Part shown: positions 9,028 to 18,398 of the stretch, piece after piece | Position numbering within the stretch: position 1 is the first letter of the stretch | How the letters are laid out: the number at the start of each line of letters is the position of its first letter | Assembly (NCBI GenBank): GCA_031291755.1 | Contig: JARLIK010000002.1 | Coordinates: 92,320-156,319 of the forward strand | Length of the DNA stretch: 64,000 nt | Origin: Acidocella sp. | GTDB lineage: Bacteria > Pseudomonadota > Alphaproteobacteria > Acetobacterales > Acetobacteraceae | Direction of reading: 5' to 3' | Position numbers and translations under genes: made by a program | The notes under the pieces: generated by a model | Databases searched by the model: none | Told to the model about the DNA's origin: nothing | What the model saw: the letters and a program-made list of their open reading frames with translations, nothing else

Positions 9028-10512
9028 ATGGCCGAATTGTCGAAGGCTTCATTCCAGGGCGGGCCGGCGTCTGCACGTGCGGGCAAGGCGCCAAGCCGGC
9101 GCTGTTCCAGGCTACTGGCCGGCTGGAAGCTGAGTTGCATCGCGCAACTTTCCGATTTTGCCGCCGTAAATGGCGCTGCGCTTGCCGGATACATGATCGC
9201 CGACGGCACGGGCGGGTCCATACCGCTGCGCTACAGTCTCGTGTTTATCGGCACGTCATTGCTTTGCCAGATCAGCTTCATGCAAGGCCAGCTCTATAGC
9301 ATCCGCGAACTGTCCGATCCGGTTCGCGCCATGAAGGCAATGGTGCCGCGCTGGTCGTTCATTTTCCTGATGCTGGCGGCCACCGCGGCCTTGACGCATG
9401 AGCCTGCACTATTTTCCCGTCTCTGGTTTGGCCTGTTCTACGTGGGCGGGGTTAGCTTGCTGTTCCTCGGGCGCCTCCTCATCGCTCGTGCCATCCGCTC
9501 CTTGATAGCGGCGGGGTTTTATACAAGCCGGGTGGTGATTATCGGTGACAATGAAGTCTCGGCGGCTTTAATCGCACTTGTATCAACCTCGGCGGCGGGC
9601 GTTCATTTTGATGCCGTTTTCAATGACGGAGACTCCGCTGGCATTGGCTTCATCGGCGGTGTGCCGAAGCGGGGCGGGGTTGATGAGCTGATTGCCCACG
9701 CCAAGGCCCACCAGGTTGATCTGGTGATCGTGACGCTGCCGATCGCTGAAAGCGGCCGGATCACCAGGCTGCTGCGCCGTTTGCAGAACGAGCCTTTAAC
9801 CATTCGGGTTTTGCCAGGCAGCTTGGGCATGCAACGCATATCGCCGATTCGCCTCACGCGCGATGAACTGCCGGGCGTTCAACTGATTCCACTCGCAGAC
9901 CGGCCAATTTCCGGGGTGGCATTTTTTGCCAAAGGTTTGTTCGATCGCACCACCGCCCTATGTGCTTTGGTGATTTTTACACCGGTTCTGCTGCTATGCG
10001 TCCTGGCAATTATGCTGAGCGACCCTGGCCCGGTGTTTTTCGTGCAGCCGCGCATCGGGTATAAAGGCCGGGAATTTAACATCGTAAAATTTCGCACCAT
10101 GTACCGCACGGCTGCGGGTAGCCAGTCGCCAGCGGAACGCGCCGATGCCAGGGTGTTCAAGGCAGGCGGTTGGCTGCGCCGGTTCAGCCTCGATGAATTG
10201 CCGCAGTTGATCAACGTGCTGCGCGGCGACATGTCATTGGTCGGGCCGCGGCCTCACATGGTGGGACAACAGGTTGACGGCCGTGAATTTGCTGAAGCCG
10301 TCGACGAATATGCGGGCCGTCATTGGGTGAAGCCGGGCATGACAGGCTGGGCGCAGGTCAATGGCTGGCGCGGCCCGGCGGTGACTCTTGAGCAGATCGA
10401 ACGCCGGGTCGAGCACGATATTTATTATATCGAGAACTGGTCGCTGACGTTCGATCTGATCATTCTGGCGAAAACAATTTTTGTAGGCTTTATCGGCAAA
10501 AACGTCTTTTAG
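9028..10512 (+). CDS. Polyprenyl-phosphate sugar-1-phosphate transferase (exopolysaccharide initiating enzyme)
   Basis: Inner-membrane enzyme that loads the first sugar phosphate onto undecaprenyl phosphate for exopolysaccharide or capsule synthesis. 494 residues: four or five N-terminal membrane helices (about 45-150), a Rossmann-like CoA-binding-type domain (about 165-290, VVIIGDNEVSAALI), a fifth hydrophobic segment near 315-335, then the catalytic bacterial sugar transferase domain with QPRIGYKGREFNIVKFRTM, RFSLDELPQLINVLRGDMS, VGPRP and the C-terminal WSLTFDLIILAKT. It is the WcaJ/ExoY-type long form. Its stop overlaps that of the convergent dehydrogenase gene. No other polysaccharide genes are adjacent. 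Confidence 0.9.
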   Translation: MAELSKASFQGGPASARAGKAPSRRCSRLLAGWKLSCIAQLSDFAAVNGAALAGYMIADGTGGSIPLRYSLVFIGTSLLCQISFMQGQLYSIRELSDPVRAMKAMVPRWSFIFLMLAATAALTHEPALFSRLWFGLFYVGGVSLLFLGRLLIARAIRSLIAAGFYTSRVVIIGDNEVSAALIALVSTSAAGVHFDAVFNDGDSAGIGFIGGVPKRGGVDELIAHAKAHQVDLVIVTLPIAESGRITRLLRRLQNEPLTIRVLPGSLGMQRISPIRLTRDELPGVQLIPLADRPISGVAFFAKGLFDRTTALCALVIFTPVLLLCVLAIMLSDPGPVFFVQPRIGYKGREFNIVKFRTMYRTAAGSQSPAERADARVFKAGGWLRRFSLDELPQLINVLRGDMSLVGPRPHMVGQQVDGREFAEAVDEYAGRHWVKPGMTGWAQVNGWRGPAVTLEQIERRVEHDIYYIENWSLTFDLIILAKTIFVGFIGKNVF

Positions 10513-11480
10513 TAGCCCTTTGCCATATCCACCAAAGTCGGCGGTTTTTTGCCGGCCAGATACGCTGCCAGATTTTCAAAAAATATGTCCAGCGTGTCGG
10601 CATTGTAAGCCAGCGGGTCATCAGCCGACATATGCGGCGTAATCACCATGTTTTGCGCGGTCCATATTCGGTCAGCAGGTGGAATGGGCTCGACGGCAAA
10701 TACATCCAGCACAGCCCCGCCCAGATGTCCGGCCTCAAGCGCATCGCATAGCGCTTCCTGGTCCAGCAATTTGCCGCGCCCCACGTTGATCACCCCGGCC
10801 CCATTCGGCAGCAGCGCAATCCGTTCACGCGAGAGCAAATTGGTGGTCAGCGGTGTCAGCGGGCAGGCCAGCAGCAAAATATCGGTGGCCGTTAAAACCT
10901 TATCAAGCTCGCTCATCGGGAAGGTCTCATCGCAATCAGGATGTGGTGCATCGCCATGCCGAATACCGGTGATATGCATCCCCAATTTACGCGCCCACCC
11001 GGCAGCGCCGGTGCCAATGGCACCCAGCCCGACGATGGTGATACGCTGGCGGTTCGCCAGGCTGCCGATGGCACGTTGCCAATGTTTGTTGCGCTGCTGG
11101 GTGATAAACAACGGCATCTTGTTGGTAAGCATCAAAATCGCCATCGCACAATATTCACCGGCACGCTTGCCGTGCACGCCGCGATTATTCAGTAATAGGG
11201 CGGTCTTTGGAATCATGTCGAACGGATGCAAACTATCCATCCCGGCGTAGGTGGACTGGATAATCTTCAGCTTTGGTGCACTGTGCATATCAATCTGCTG
11301 CAGCCGGTAGGGCGGCGCGATAATCACCTCCACGCTGTCACGCACCGAATCAAAATCGGTGCTGAAGGTCACCACATGGCCTTGGCCCAAGGCCCCGGCA
11401 CGCTTGGCGGCCGCCTCCCATTCCGCCGGCTGCACCGGGAGTTTTTCATGGTCGAGTGTATCGTGAAAATGAATATGCAT
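10509..11480 (-). CDS. D-2-hydroxyacid dehydrogenase (NAD-dependent)
   Basis: 323 residues with the D-isomer-specific 2-hydroxyacid dehydrogenase layout: a split substrate domain (about 1-95 and 285-323) around a NAD-binding domain with GLGAIG near 155. The catalytic Arg (NVGRGKLLD), Glu (VFAVEP) and His (ITPHMS) are all present. The substrate cannot be read from sequence; glyoxylate/hydroxypyruvate reductase-like is plausible. Its start touches the DUF445 gene stop (TAATG), so the two are probably cotranscribed. Confidence 0.88.
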   Translation of the reverse strand: MHIHFHDTLDHEKLPVQPAEWEAAAKRAGALGQGHVVTFSTDFDSVRDSVEVIIAPPYRLQQIDMHSAPKLKIIQSTYAGMDSLHPFDMIPKTALLLNNRGVHGKRAGEYCAMAILMLTNKMPLFITQQRNKHWQRAIGSLANRQRITIVGLGAIGTGAAGWARKLGMHITGIRHGDAPHPDCDETFPMSELDKVLTATDILLLACPLTPLTTNLLSRERIALLPNGAGVINVGRGKLLDQEALCDALEAGHLGGAVLDVFAVEPIPPADRIWTAQNMVITPHMSADDPLAYNADTLDIFFENLAAYLAGKKPPTLVDMAKGY

Positions 11481-12748
11481 TATTTAACCACCAGTAAAAT
11501 TCCGTAAATGATAGCGCCAAGTAAACAGCCCACCAGCGTCCCATTGACCCGAATATATTGCAGATCTTTGCCGACGCGAAGTTCCAGTTTGTCGGTAATC
11601 GTCGCAGCATCCCACTGGCCAATCACGCGCCCGATAAAATCAGCCAATTCTGCCTGTGCCGCCGGCAGAATATTCAGCGCCAGCGTCTGCACGGCCGCAT
11701 TCACCCGCGCTTTTGCGGCATCGTCGTGACCCAGCACCTCGCCAAGGCTGGCCAGCGCCCCTTCAATCACCGCTACCGAGCGTCCATGCGGCTTGGCGGC
11801 ATCCATTTCCAGAGCCCGCCGCAGCCGCGCCCAAACATCCCAGGCCCAGGCTTTCACTGTGTCATGCGCCAGAATATTTTTTACAGCCCCTCCCAACTCG
11901 GTGGCACGGTCCGGGTCAGTTTCCAATTTATCGATTTCGCGGCGGACCCATTCATCAAACGCGTCGCGCATTTCCGAGCTATCAGGGCTTATCCGCTCCA
12001 ACTCCAGGTTAACGCCGCTGATCACCCGGCGTGCCACAGTGGCCCCAATGGCCCATCCTACCAGGCGCCCACCTTGTTCTCGCACCCGCTCTTTGATCGC
12101 CTCGCGTAATACATCCTCGCGGGCCCGCAAGGTATCCTTCAACTGGTTAAGAATAAACGAGAACACTTCCTGGTGCCGCCCGCCTTCCACCAGGCCGCCC
12201 AAAGCCCGCGCCAGAATCACCCCCGCCGTCCGGCCACCGATCAACCGCGGCAGCAACCGCGCCAGCAAGCGCCGGGCTTTGCCGTCCTCGATGCTTGCCA
12301 GAAGTTTCGGCAGCATCCCAGCCAGCGCTTCAGCCACCGGCGCGGTGGAGGCCGCATCCGAGAGAAAGCGGCGCAGAATGCCGGGACTGTCCAAATTGCC
12401 AAGAAATTTCCTTACATCGGCTTCGGTGAACACGTGGTTAGCGACAAACCTGCCCAGCGCAGCGCCCAGCCGGATTTTTTGGGCAGGCAATATGGCCGTG
12501 TGCGGTATCGGCAGCCCCAACGGGTGCCGGAACAACGCGGTCACCGCGAACCAGTCAGCCACGCCGCCGATAAACCCGGCCTTGGCAGAATCCCGTAACA
12601 GGCCGGTCCATACGTTGAAGGGCAGCGCGTAGCCCACAACCGCCAGAAGCGCCATCAAAACCAGCAAGCCGGTCGCGAATGCCCGGTGTCGGGCCAATTG
12701 GCGGCGCAGTTCGATGTCGGGGTCGGGTAGCGGTGCTGGCGTGGTCAT
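11480..12748 (-). CDS. DUF445 family membrane protein
   Basis: 422 residues from ATG 12748 (the frame is open 26 codons further with no reason to use them). An N-terminal membrane helix at about 22-42 is followed by KAGFIGGVADWFAVTALFRHPLGLPIPHTAILP, the signature of DUF445 proteins, a long amphipathic helical region, and a C-terminal membrane helix (VGCLLGAIIYGILLV). Family function is unknown; the fold suggests a helical periplasmic stalk anchored at both ends. It lies upstream of the dehydrogenase gene on the same strand. Confidence 0.85.
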   Translation of the reverse strand: MTTPAPLPDPDIELRRQLARHRAFATGLLVLMALLAVVGYALPFNVWTGLLRDSAKAGFIGGVADWFAVTALFRHPLGLPIPHTAILPAQKIRLGAALGRFVANHVFTEADVRKFLGNLDSPGILRRFLSDAASTAPVAEALAGMLPKLLASIEDGKARRLLARLLPRLIGGRTAGVILARALGGLVEGGRHQEVFSFILNQLKDTLRAREDVLREAIKERVREQGGRLVGWAIGATVARRVISGVNLELERISPDSSEMRDAFDEWVRREIDKLETDPDRATELGGAVKNILAHDTVKAWAWDVWARLRRALEMDAAKPHGRSVAVIEGALASLGEVLGHDDAAKARVNAAVQTLALNILPAAQAELADFIGRVIGQWDAATITDKLELRVGKDLQYIRVNGTLVGCLLGAIIYGILLVVK

Positions 12749-12920
12749 CTGCCACCAGACATAGGGGGGTGGCGGGTCTCTCGGCAAGTCATCGCGACCG
12801 CCAACGGTTTTTGTTGCACAAGGCAAGAATTTTGGCGCATGCTCGCACGGCGCTGCGGTTCAAAAATGTCAAATCTGACGTGGCGTAGAAGGTTGAATTT
12901 GTTGGTCCAGGACAAAGTCA

Positions 12921-13079
12921 ATGAAAACAAGAGATTTCGACGCGTTGTCGAGACAGAATGTGAGACAAGCCGCCCGCCGAAAGGCTAGCGAGGGGCCGAG
13001 CTTCGCCGTGGCTCTGCTGGCCGGTATCTGCGTGCTCGGTATGTTCGCCGTTTTGGCACTGCTCTATCACGTTCAATAG
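12921..13079 (+). CDS. Small single-pass membrane protein, 52 residues
   Basis: ATG at 12921 is preceded by AGGAC (12908-12912, 8-base spacer). The 52-residue product has a charged N-terminus (residues 1-25, rich in Arg and Lys), then one strong membrane helix FAVALLAGICVLGMFAVLALLY, and stops three residues later with HVQ. Orientation by the positive-inside rule is N-in. I do not recognise the family. It sits 51 bases before the MBL-fold gene on the same strand and may share its transcript. Real-gene evidence is the RBS, the clean hydrophobic design and its fit in the gap. Confidence 0.5.
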   Translation: MKTRDFDALSRQNVRQAARRKASEGPSFAVALLAGICVLGMFAVLALLYHVQ

Positions 13080-13130
13080 AGCGAGGGTCTTGAGGTTTAC
13101 AACCGGCTGCTGACCGCGCCACAATCCGCT

Positions 13131-14075
13131 ATGACTTTTTTAACTGAATCCGAACCCGCACGCGGCATCGCCTTGGATGTTTTGCCCGGCATCCGCAGGG
13201 TCGTCGCCCGCAACCCCAGTGTCATGACGTATTTCGGCACCAACACTTATCTGATCAGCGGCGATGACGGCCTGACCGTCATCGATCCCGGCCCGGATGA
13301 TGACCAGCATGTGCAGGATGTCCTGAAGGCTGCCGCCGCTGAGCCAGTCGCGCGGCTGGTGCTCACCCACACCCATTCTGACCATCTGGGTGCCACCGCA
13401 AAATTGCAGGCCGCCACCGGGGCAAGAGTTTACGGCTACCGGCACTCCGCCAAAGCCGAATTTGAACCCGACGTGAAACTCGATGATGGCGATATCGTCG
13501 CCGGGTTCACCGCCGTCCATACTCCAGGTCATGCTGCCGATCATTTAAGTTTCGCTTATGATGTTGCGGGCATTGGCGCGATATTGTTCAGCGGCGATCA
13601 TGTCATGTCCTGGTCATCTTCGATCGTCTCACCGCCCGATGGCGACATGGTGGCTTATTACAAATCACTGGAGTTATTGCTGGCGCGGCACGAGGCGATT
13701 TACTTGTCAGGGCATGGCCCGCTGTTGCGGCAGCCGCGTGATTTGGTGCGGCAATTATTGTCGCATCGTCAGAGGCGCGAGGCCACCATTCTGGCGGCGC
13801 TGCAGGCTGGGCAATCAAGCGTGGCAGAGTTGGCCGAGCACCTCTATCATAAAACTGATTATCGTTTGAAAATCGCTGCGCAGCGCAATGTTCTGGCGCA
13901 TCTGCTGAAACTTGCCCATGAGGGCAGGGTGGTTCAATTGGAGCCGGATGATGATGTGTCCGCTGAACCGGTCATCAATGAAGATCTGCCGCCCGAAGAT
14001 GCGAAATCCACCAAACCCGCCATTGTAGCGATGTTCCTGCACGATGGCGCGCGCCGCTTTGCTGTTGCTGCGTAA
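13131..14075 (+). CDS. MBL-fold metallo-hydrolase, LACTB2-like
   Basis: 314 residues. The metal-binding motif HTHSDHLGA occurs near residue 80, with further ligands in TPGHAADH, SGDHVM and SGHGP. A C-terminal helical/winged region (about 215-275) follows, as in LACTB2-type endoribonucleases and thioesterase-like relatives. The substrate is unknown. The stop overlaps the nadQ start (TAATG), so nadQ is translated from the same message. Some of the last 50 residues look like a low-complexity acidic tail plus a final short strand. Confidence 0.85.
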   Translation: MTFLTESEPARGIALDVLPGIRRVVARNPSVMTYFGTNTYLISGDDGLTVIDPGPDDDQHVQDVLKAAAAEPVARLVLTHTHSDHLGATAKLQAATGARVYGYRHSAKAEFEPDVKLDDGDIVAGFTAVHTPGHAADHLSFAYDVAGIGAILFSGDHVMSWSSSIVSPPDGDMVAYYKSLELLLARHEAIYLSGHGPLLRQPRDLVRQLLSHRQRREATILAALQAGQSSVAELAEHLYHKTDYRLKIAAQRNVLAHLLKLAHEGRVVQLEPDDDVSAEPVINEDLPPEDAKSTKPAIVAMFLHDGARRFAVAA

Positions 14076-15007
14076 TGGTAGCAAGTTCAGTCGCGGCTGA
14101 ACTGATCGCCGTTCTGGTCGCCGTCACCGGCGCCACACCACAGGTTTTAACCATTGCCCGGGGTGCCTCACTCCCCTCCGGCCCGCTGTCGCCCGAGCAT
14201 CGTTCATTGCAGGCCGGGGTGCGCGCCTGGGTGGAACGCCAGACGCACCACCCGCTGGGCTATGTGGAACAGCTTTACACCTTTGCCGATAACGACCGGA
14301 ATGCGGTATCCCGTGCTGAAGGCCGTGCCATCTCGATCTCGTATTTGGGTCTCACCCGTGAACAACCCAATGCCGAGGATGATGGCGCCACCTGGTGCAA
14401 CTGGTACGATTATTTCCCGTGGGAAGATCGCCGCCATGGCGGTGTCGGGGATTCCGCCATCATTCTGGCTTTGCACGCCTGGGTTGAAGCCGCCCCTAAA
14501 CCTTCGGAAATCCGCGCCCGTAGCTTGCGCGTTGCCGTAGCTTTCGGCCTCGAAGGCCGGCGTTGGAATGAGGAGTTAGTGTTGCAGCGCTATGAGTTGC
14601 TGTACGAGGCCGGCTTGGTGGCCGAAGCCACCCGCGACGGCATTGCCTGCCACAGCGACACCAGTGGCCTCGGCCTTGGCCTGCCCATGCAGCAGGACCA
14701 CCGGCGCATTCTTGCCACCGGAATTGCCCGCCTGCGCGCCAAAATCACCTACCGCCCGGTGGTGTTCGAGCTGATGCCGCCGATGTTCACCCTGCTTGAT
14801 TTGCAGCGCAGCGTTGAAGCTCTTGCGGGGCGGCTGTTGCACAAGCAAAACTTCCGCCGCCTGGTTGAGCAGCAAGAACTAGTGGAAGAAACCGGGATAA
14901 TGGCCGAGCCCACGGGTGGCAGGCCGGCCAAACTCTTCCGCTTCCGTGCCGATATTCTGCAGGAACGCGCCTATGCCGGCACCAAGCCGCCTCTGGCCCG
15001 CAGTTAG
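14075..15007 (+). CDS. nadQ: NadQ-type transcriptional regulator of NAD synthesis (Nudix-like plus winged helix)
   Basis: 310 residues. The first 200 form a Nudix-related domain (VLVAVTGATPQVLTIARG; SISYLGLTRE) without an intact catalytic Nudix box. The last 80 look like the DNA-binding winged helix shared with NrtR proteins (LHKQNFRRLVEQQELVEETG, GGRPAKLFRF). Alphaproteobacterial NadQ (COG4111) is a repressor of nadABC responding to NAD(P) or its precursors. Position directly before nadABC, and palindromes between nadQ and nadA, support the call. It is not autorepressed from that gap, since the sites lie after its stop. Confidence 0.82.
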   Translation: MVASSVAAELIAVLVAVTGATPQVLTIARGASLPSGPLSPEHRSLQAGVRAWVERQTHHPLGYVEQLYTFADNDRNAVSRAEGRAISISYLGLTREQPNAEDDGATWCNWYDYFPWEDRRHGGVGDSAIILALHAWVEAAPKPSEIRARSLRVAVAFGLEGRRWNEELVLQRYELLYEAGLVAEATRDGIACHSDTSGLGLGLPMQQDHRRILATGIARLRAKITYRPVVFELMPPMFTLLDLQRSVEALAGRLLHKQNFRRLVEQQELVEETGIMAEPTGGRPAKLFRFRADILQERAYAGTKPPLARS

Positions 15008-15023
15008 ATTGTCATATTTCAAC

Positions 15024-15054
15024 TTGACATTCTTATGCTCATCCCAAGTATAAT
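15024..15054 (+). promoter_or_regulatory. nadA promoter
   Basis: TTGACA (15024-15029) and TATAAT (15049-15054) are perfect sigma-70 hexamers with a 19-base spacer, longer than optimal. An imperfect NadQ-like palindrome occupies the spacer and -10, so repressor and polymerase would compete. Confidence 0.7.
15033..15053 (+). promoter_or_regulatory. Upstream NadQ-like operator (imperfect)
   Basis: TTATGCTCA-TCC-CAAGTATAA is a 9-3-9 inverted repeat with 6 of 9 arm positions paired. Its left arm is identical to the perfect site at 15096, with the same 3-base centre. It covers the -10 element of the nadA promoter. Confidence 0.6.
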
Positions 15055-15095
15055 CACGAGGTACAGGGGCAACGCCCTTATTTTTACAATCTAAT

Positions 15096-15114
15096 TATGC
15101 TCATTATGAGCATA
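15096..15114 (+). promoter_or_regulatory. Downstream NadQ-like operator (perfect palindrome)
   Basis: TATGCTCA-TTA-TGAGCATA is a perfect 8-3-8 palindrome ending one base before the nadA Shine-Dalgarno GGAG (15115-15118). Its centre is 62 bases from that of the upstream site, close to six helical turns, so both could be bound on one face of the DNA. Confidence 0.75.
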
Positions 15115-15124
15115 GGAGTTAGCG

Positions 15125-16093
15125 ATGCCGCTAGACCTGACCGACCTCTACCAACGTGTTGCACGGGTAATTCCTCCGGCTGAGTGGGCCTTGTTCACGC
15201 CTGACATTGCGGCCATTCAAAAGCTCAAACGTGAACGCAAAGCGGTCATATTGGCGCATAACTACCAAACCCCAGAAATTTTCCACGGCGTGGCCGACAT
15301 TGTGGGCGACAGCCTGGCCCTGGCCCGCGAGGCCATGCGGGTGGATGCCGATGTCATCGTGCTGGCCGGCGTGCATTTCATGGCCGAGACCGCTAAGCTG
15401 CTGAACCCCAGCAAAACGGTGCTGATCCCCGATACGCGGGCGGGTTGCTCTCTGGCCGACAGCATCACCCCGGCTGATATCGCCCTGCTGCGGCAACGCT
15501 ACCCTGGCGTGCCAGTGGTGGCCTATGTGAACACCTCCGCCGCCGTGAAAGCGGCTTCTGATATTTGCTGCACCTCAGGTAACGCCAAAAAAATCGTCGA
15601 GAGCTTAGGTGTGCCCGAGGTCATCATGCTGCCCGATGAATATTTGGCGCAAAACATTGCTGCCCAGACCAAGGTGAAAGTGATTTCCTGGGCCGGTCAT
15701 TGCGAAGTGCATGAACGTTTCACCCCGCAGGAAATCATCAATCTGCGTGCCGCTCACCCTGGCTTGATCGTGCTGGCGCACCCCGAATGCCCGCCCGATG
15801 TGGTGGCGCAGGCGGATTTTGCTGGTTCCACCGCCGCGATGAGTGACTATGTTGGCCGCGAGAAACCCGCCCGCGTGGTGCTGATCACCGAATGTTCGAT
15901 GAGCGACAATGTGGCGGCGATGCACCCGGCCACCGACTTCATCCGCCCCTGCAATCTCTGCCCACATATGAAACGCATTACGCTTAGTAATATCCGCGAG
16001 TGTCTGGAAACCATGCAGACCGAAGTGGTCATCGACCCCGCTTTGATCGCCCCTGCACGTCTCTCTGTTGAGCGGATGCTGGCGGTATCATGA
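15125..16093 (+). CDS. nadA: Quinolinate synthase NadA
   Basis: Condenses iminoaspartate with dihydroxyacetone phosphate to quinolinate, the second step of de novo NAD synthesis. 322 residues with three repeated domains and the family motifs [27 protein letters not shown] and [10 protein letters not shown]. Cysteines at 108, 193 and 276/279 are candidates for the three [4Fe-4S] ligands; CC at 148-149 is also present. GGAG with a 6-base spacer fixes the start. It overlaps nadB by 4 bases. Confidence 0.97.
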   Translation: MPLDLTDLYQRVARVIPPAEWALFTPDIAAIQKLKRERKAVILAHNYQTPEIFHGVADIVGDSLALAREAMRVDADVIVLAGVHFMAETAKLLNPSKTVLIPDTRAGCSLADSITPADIALLRQRYPGVPVVAYVNTSAAVKAASDICCTSGNAKKIVESLGVPEVIMLPDEYLAQNIAAQTKVKVISWAGHCEVHERFTPQEIINLRAAHPGLIVLAHPECPPDVVAQADFAGSTAAMSDYVGREKPARVVLITECSMSDNVAAMHPATDFIRPCNLCPHMKRITLSNIRECLETMQTEVVIDPALIAPARLSVERMLAVS

Positions 16094-17556
16094 ACAACCA
16101 GCCGGTGATTATTGGCGGCGGCGCTGCCGGACTGATGGCAGCGCTTTGCCTGGCTCCGCAAAAATCTGTGCTGCTCTGTGGTGGCAGTCTGGGTGGCAAT
16201 GCCGCCAGCGGCTGGGCGCAAGGCGGCATCGCCGCGGTTGTTGGGCCGGATGACAGTATCGACCTGCATATCGCCGATACCATCGCCGCCGGTGCGGGAT
16301 TATGTGACCCCGCCACTGTCGCCCGCATCATTGCCGGTGGGCCATGGGTGATCGAAACTTTGCTGAAATATGGCGCAGATTTTGGCTGTAACCCGGATGG
16401 CAGTCTAGCCCTCGGGCTGGAAGCCGCGCATTCGCGCCGCCGCATCGTGCACGCCAAGGACGCCACCGGCGCTGAGATAATGCGGGTGCTGATCAACGTC
16501 GTTCGCGCCACCCCCAGCATCACTGTCATTGAAGAGGCGGTGGCCGAGCACGTGTTCGTTAAAGACAATGCGGTGCAGGGCGTGCAATTTCGCGTTGGGG
16601 ATCATGTAAGCTTACTGCCAACCTCCTCTGTGATTATCGCCACTGGCGGCGCAGGTGGGCTGTTTGCCCACACCACCAACCCGCGCACCGCCACCGGTGC
16701 CGGCTTAGCACTTGCCGCCAGGGCCGGGGCTGATTTGCGCGACATTGAATTCATGCAGTTCCATCCAACAGCTTTCGCCTGTGGGCTGGACCCGATGCCG
16801 CTGATCAGCGAAGCTCTGCGCGGCGAAGGTGCGGTATTTGTGGATACGTCCGGCAAGCCCTTCATGAACGGCGGCGACCTCGCCGCGCGCGACATTGTGG
16901 CTCGCGCCGTTGCGGCAAAATATGCAGCGGGTGGGAAAGTGTTTCTCGATGCCCGCGATGTACCCGCGGATAAATTTCCCAGCATTTTTGCGGTCTGCCG
17001 CGAAAACTTCATCGACCCCGCCACCCAGCCGATTCCGGTACGTCCCGCTGCGCACTATCACATGGGCGGTATCGCGGTGGATGCGCATAGCGAGAGCAGC
17101 GTCCACGGTCTGTTCGCCTGCGGCGAGGCCGCCGCGACCGGGCTGCACGGCGCCAATCGTCTGGCCAGCAATTCACTCCTCGAAGCCATGGTCACAGGCC
17201 GGGATGCCGCCGCTGCCATCGCATCCCGCCATGCTCGCTTGTTGGCCGACACGCCGTTGCTCACGCATCAGCGCCAAACGACTGACAGTTTGGCAGAGAT
17301 TCGCCATATTTGCAGCGAAAACCTAGGTATTTTGCGTTCCGCTGAGGGGCTTTCCCGCGCCATTGCGCAATTAACCCCGCTAGCGCAAACCTCCAACGCC
17401 GCTCTGCTGGCCCTGCTGATGGCGCAAGCCGCCTTGCGCCGCACCGAGAGCCGGGGCGGGCAGTTCCGCACCGATTACCCGCTGACCAACCCGGCTCTGG
17501 CGCACTCTATGATCACCAATATCCGGGATGTCCAAGCCATGAAAATCGCAGCATGA
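16090..17556 (+). CDS. nadB: L-aspartate oxidase NadB
   Basis: FAD enzyme that oxidises L-aspartate to iminoaspartate for NadA. 488 residues: N-terminal FAD motif [13 protein letters not shown], the [11 protein letters not shown] segment, [30 protein letters not shown] and [16 protein letters not shown], all typical of the succinate dehydrogenase/aspartate oxidase flavoprotein family. It is a little shorter than the E. coli enzyme, mainly in the C-terminal helical domain. ATGA overlaps with nadA and nadC on both sides imply coupled translation. Confidence 0.97.
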   Translation: MNNQPVIIGGGAAGLMAALCLAPQKSVLLCGGSLGGNAASGWAQGGIAAVVGPDDSIDLHIADTIAAGAGLCDPATVARIIAGGPWVIETLLKYGADFGCNPDGSLALGLEAAHSRRRIVHAKDATGAEIMRVLINVVRATPSITVIEEAVAEHVFVKDNAVQGVQFRVGDHVSLLPTSSVIIATGGAGGLFAHTTNPRTATGAGLALAARAGADLRDIEFMQFHPTAFACGLDPMPLISEALRGEGAVFVDTSGKPFMNGGDLAARDIVARAVAAKYAAGGKVFLDARDVPADKFPSIFAVCRENFIDPATQPIPVRPAAHYHMGGIAVDAHSESSVHGLFACGEAAATGLHGANRLASNSLLEAMVTGRDAAAAIASRHARLLADTPLLTHQRQTTDSLAEIRHICSENLGILRSAEGLSRAIAQLTPLAQTSNAALLALLMAQAALRRTESRGGQFRTDYPLTNPALAHSMITNIRDVQAMKIAA

Positions 17557-18395
17557 GCCTGCCTTATTTGCTCGTTGAACCAGCCGTGCGGGCCGGATTG
17601 CTAGAAGATATTGGCAGGGCAGGGGACATCACCAGCGAGGCCGTCATCCCAGCATCCAGTCGCACTATTTGCGCTTTGGAGGTACGCGAGCCTGGTGTCA
17701 TCGCCGGGCTTGATTTTGCCCGCACCGCATTTTTCCTGATTGACCCCGCGATCAAATTTACCTCCCTGCTTGCCGATGGCACCCGCGTGCAACCCGGCGA
17801 CATCATCGCAACCATCGAGGGCCCTTCACGTGGCATTTTATCTGCTGAGCGCGTCGCGTTAAATTTCCTCGGCCATCTCTCCGGCATCGCTACCGCCACC
17901 CGTGGCATCGCCGATGCCATCGCCCACACCAAAGCCCGCATCACCTGCACCCGCAAAACGATGCCAGGTCTGCGTTTCGCCCAAAAATACGCGGTGCGTT
18001 GCGGCGGTGGGGCCAATCATCGCTTCGGCCTCGATGACGCGATTCTCATCAAGGATAACCACGTCGCCATCGCCGGCGGCATCCGCAATGTTTTACGGGC
18101 GGCCAAAAAATCCGCTGGTCATCTGGTGAAAATCGAACTGGAAGTAGATTCGCTGATGCAGTTAGGCGAGGCCCTCGATGAAGGCGTGGATGTGGTATTG
18201 CTCGATAATTTCGACCTCATCGGCCTGCGTGAAGCCGTGGCGCTGATTGATGGCCGTGCCATCGCTGAAGCCTCAGGCCGGATTTCTCCAGTCACAGCAC
18301 CTGCCATCGCCGAAACCGGCGTTGATTATCTTTCCGCCGGTTGGCTCACCCATACGGTGCGCGTGCTGGATATCGGTCTCGATTTCAGGGCGTAG
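17553..18395 (+). CDS. nadC: Nicotinate-nucleotide pyrophosphorylase (carboxylating) NadC
   Basis: Converts quinolinate and PRPP to nicotinate mononucleotide. 280 residues, normal length; family motifs LLEDIGRAGDITSEA, RVALNFLGHLSGIATATR, TRKTMPGLRFAQKYAVRCGGGANHRFGLDDAILIKDNH and a C-terminal barrel with LLDNFD. Third gene of the NadQ-controlled operon. It converges on the asmA-like gene with only 3 bases between stops. Confidence 0.97.
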   Translation: MSLPYLLVEPAVRAGLLEDIGRAGDITSEAVIPASSRTICALEVREPGVIAGLDFARTAFFLIDPAIKFTSLLADGTRVQPGDIIATIEGPSRGILSAERVALNFLGHLSGIATATRGIADAIAHTKARITCTRKTMPGLRFAQKYAVRCGGGANHRFGLDDAILIKDNHVAIAGGIRNVLRAAKKSAGHLVKIELEVDSLMQLGEALDEGVDVVLLDNFDLIGLREAVALIDGRAIAEASGRISPVTAPAIAETGVDYLSAGWLTHTVRVLDIGLDFRA

Positions 18396-18398
18396 GTT

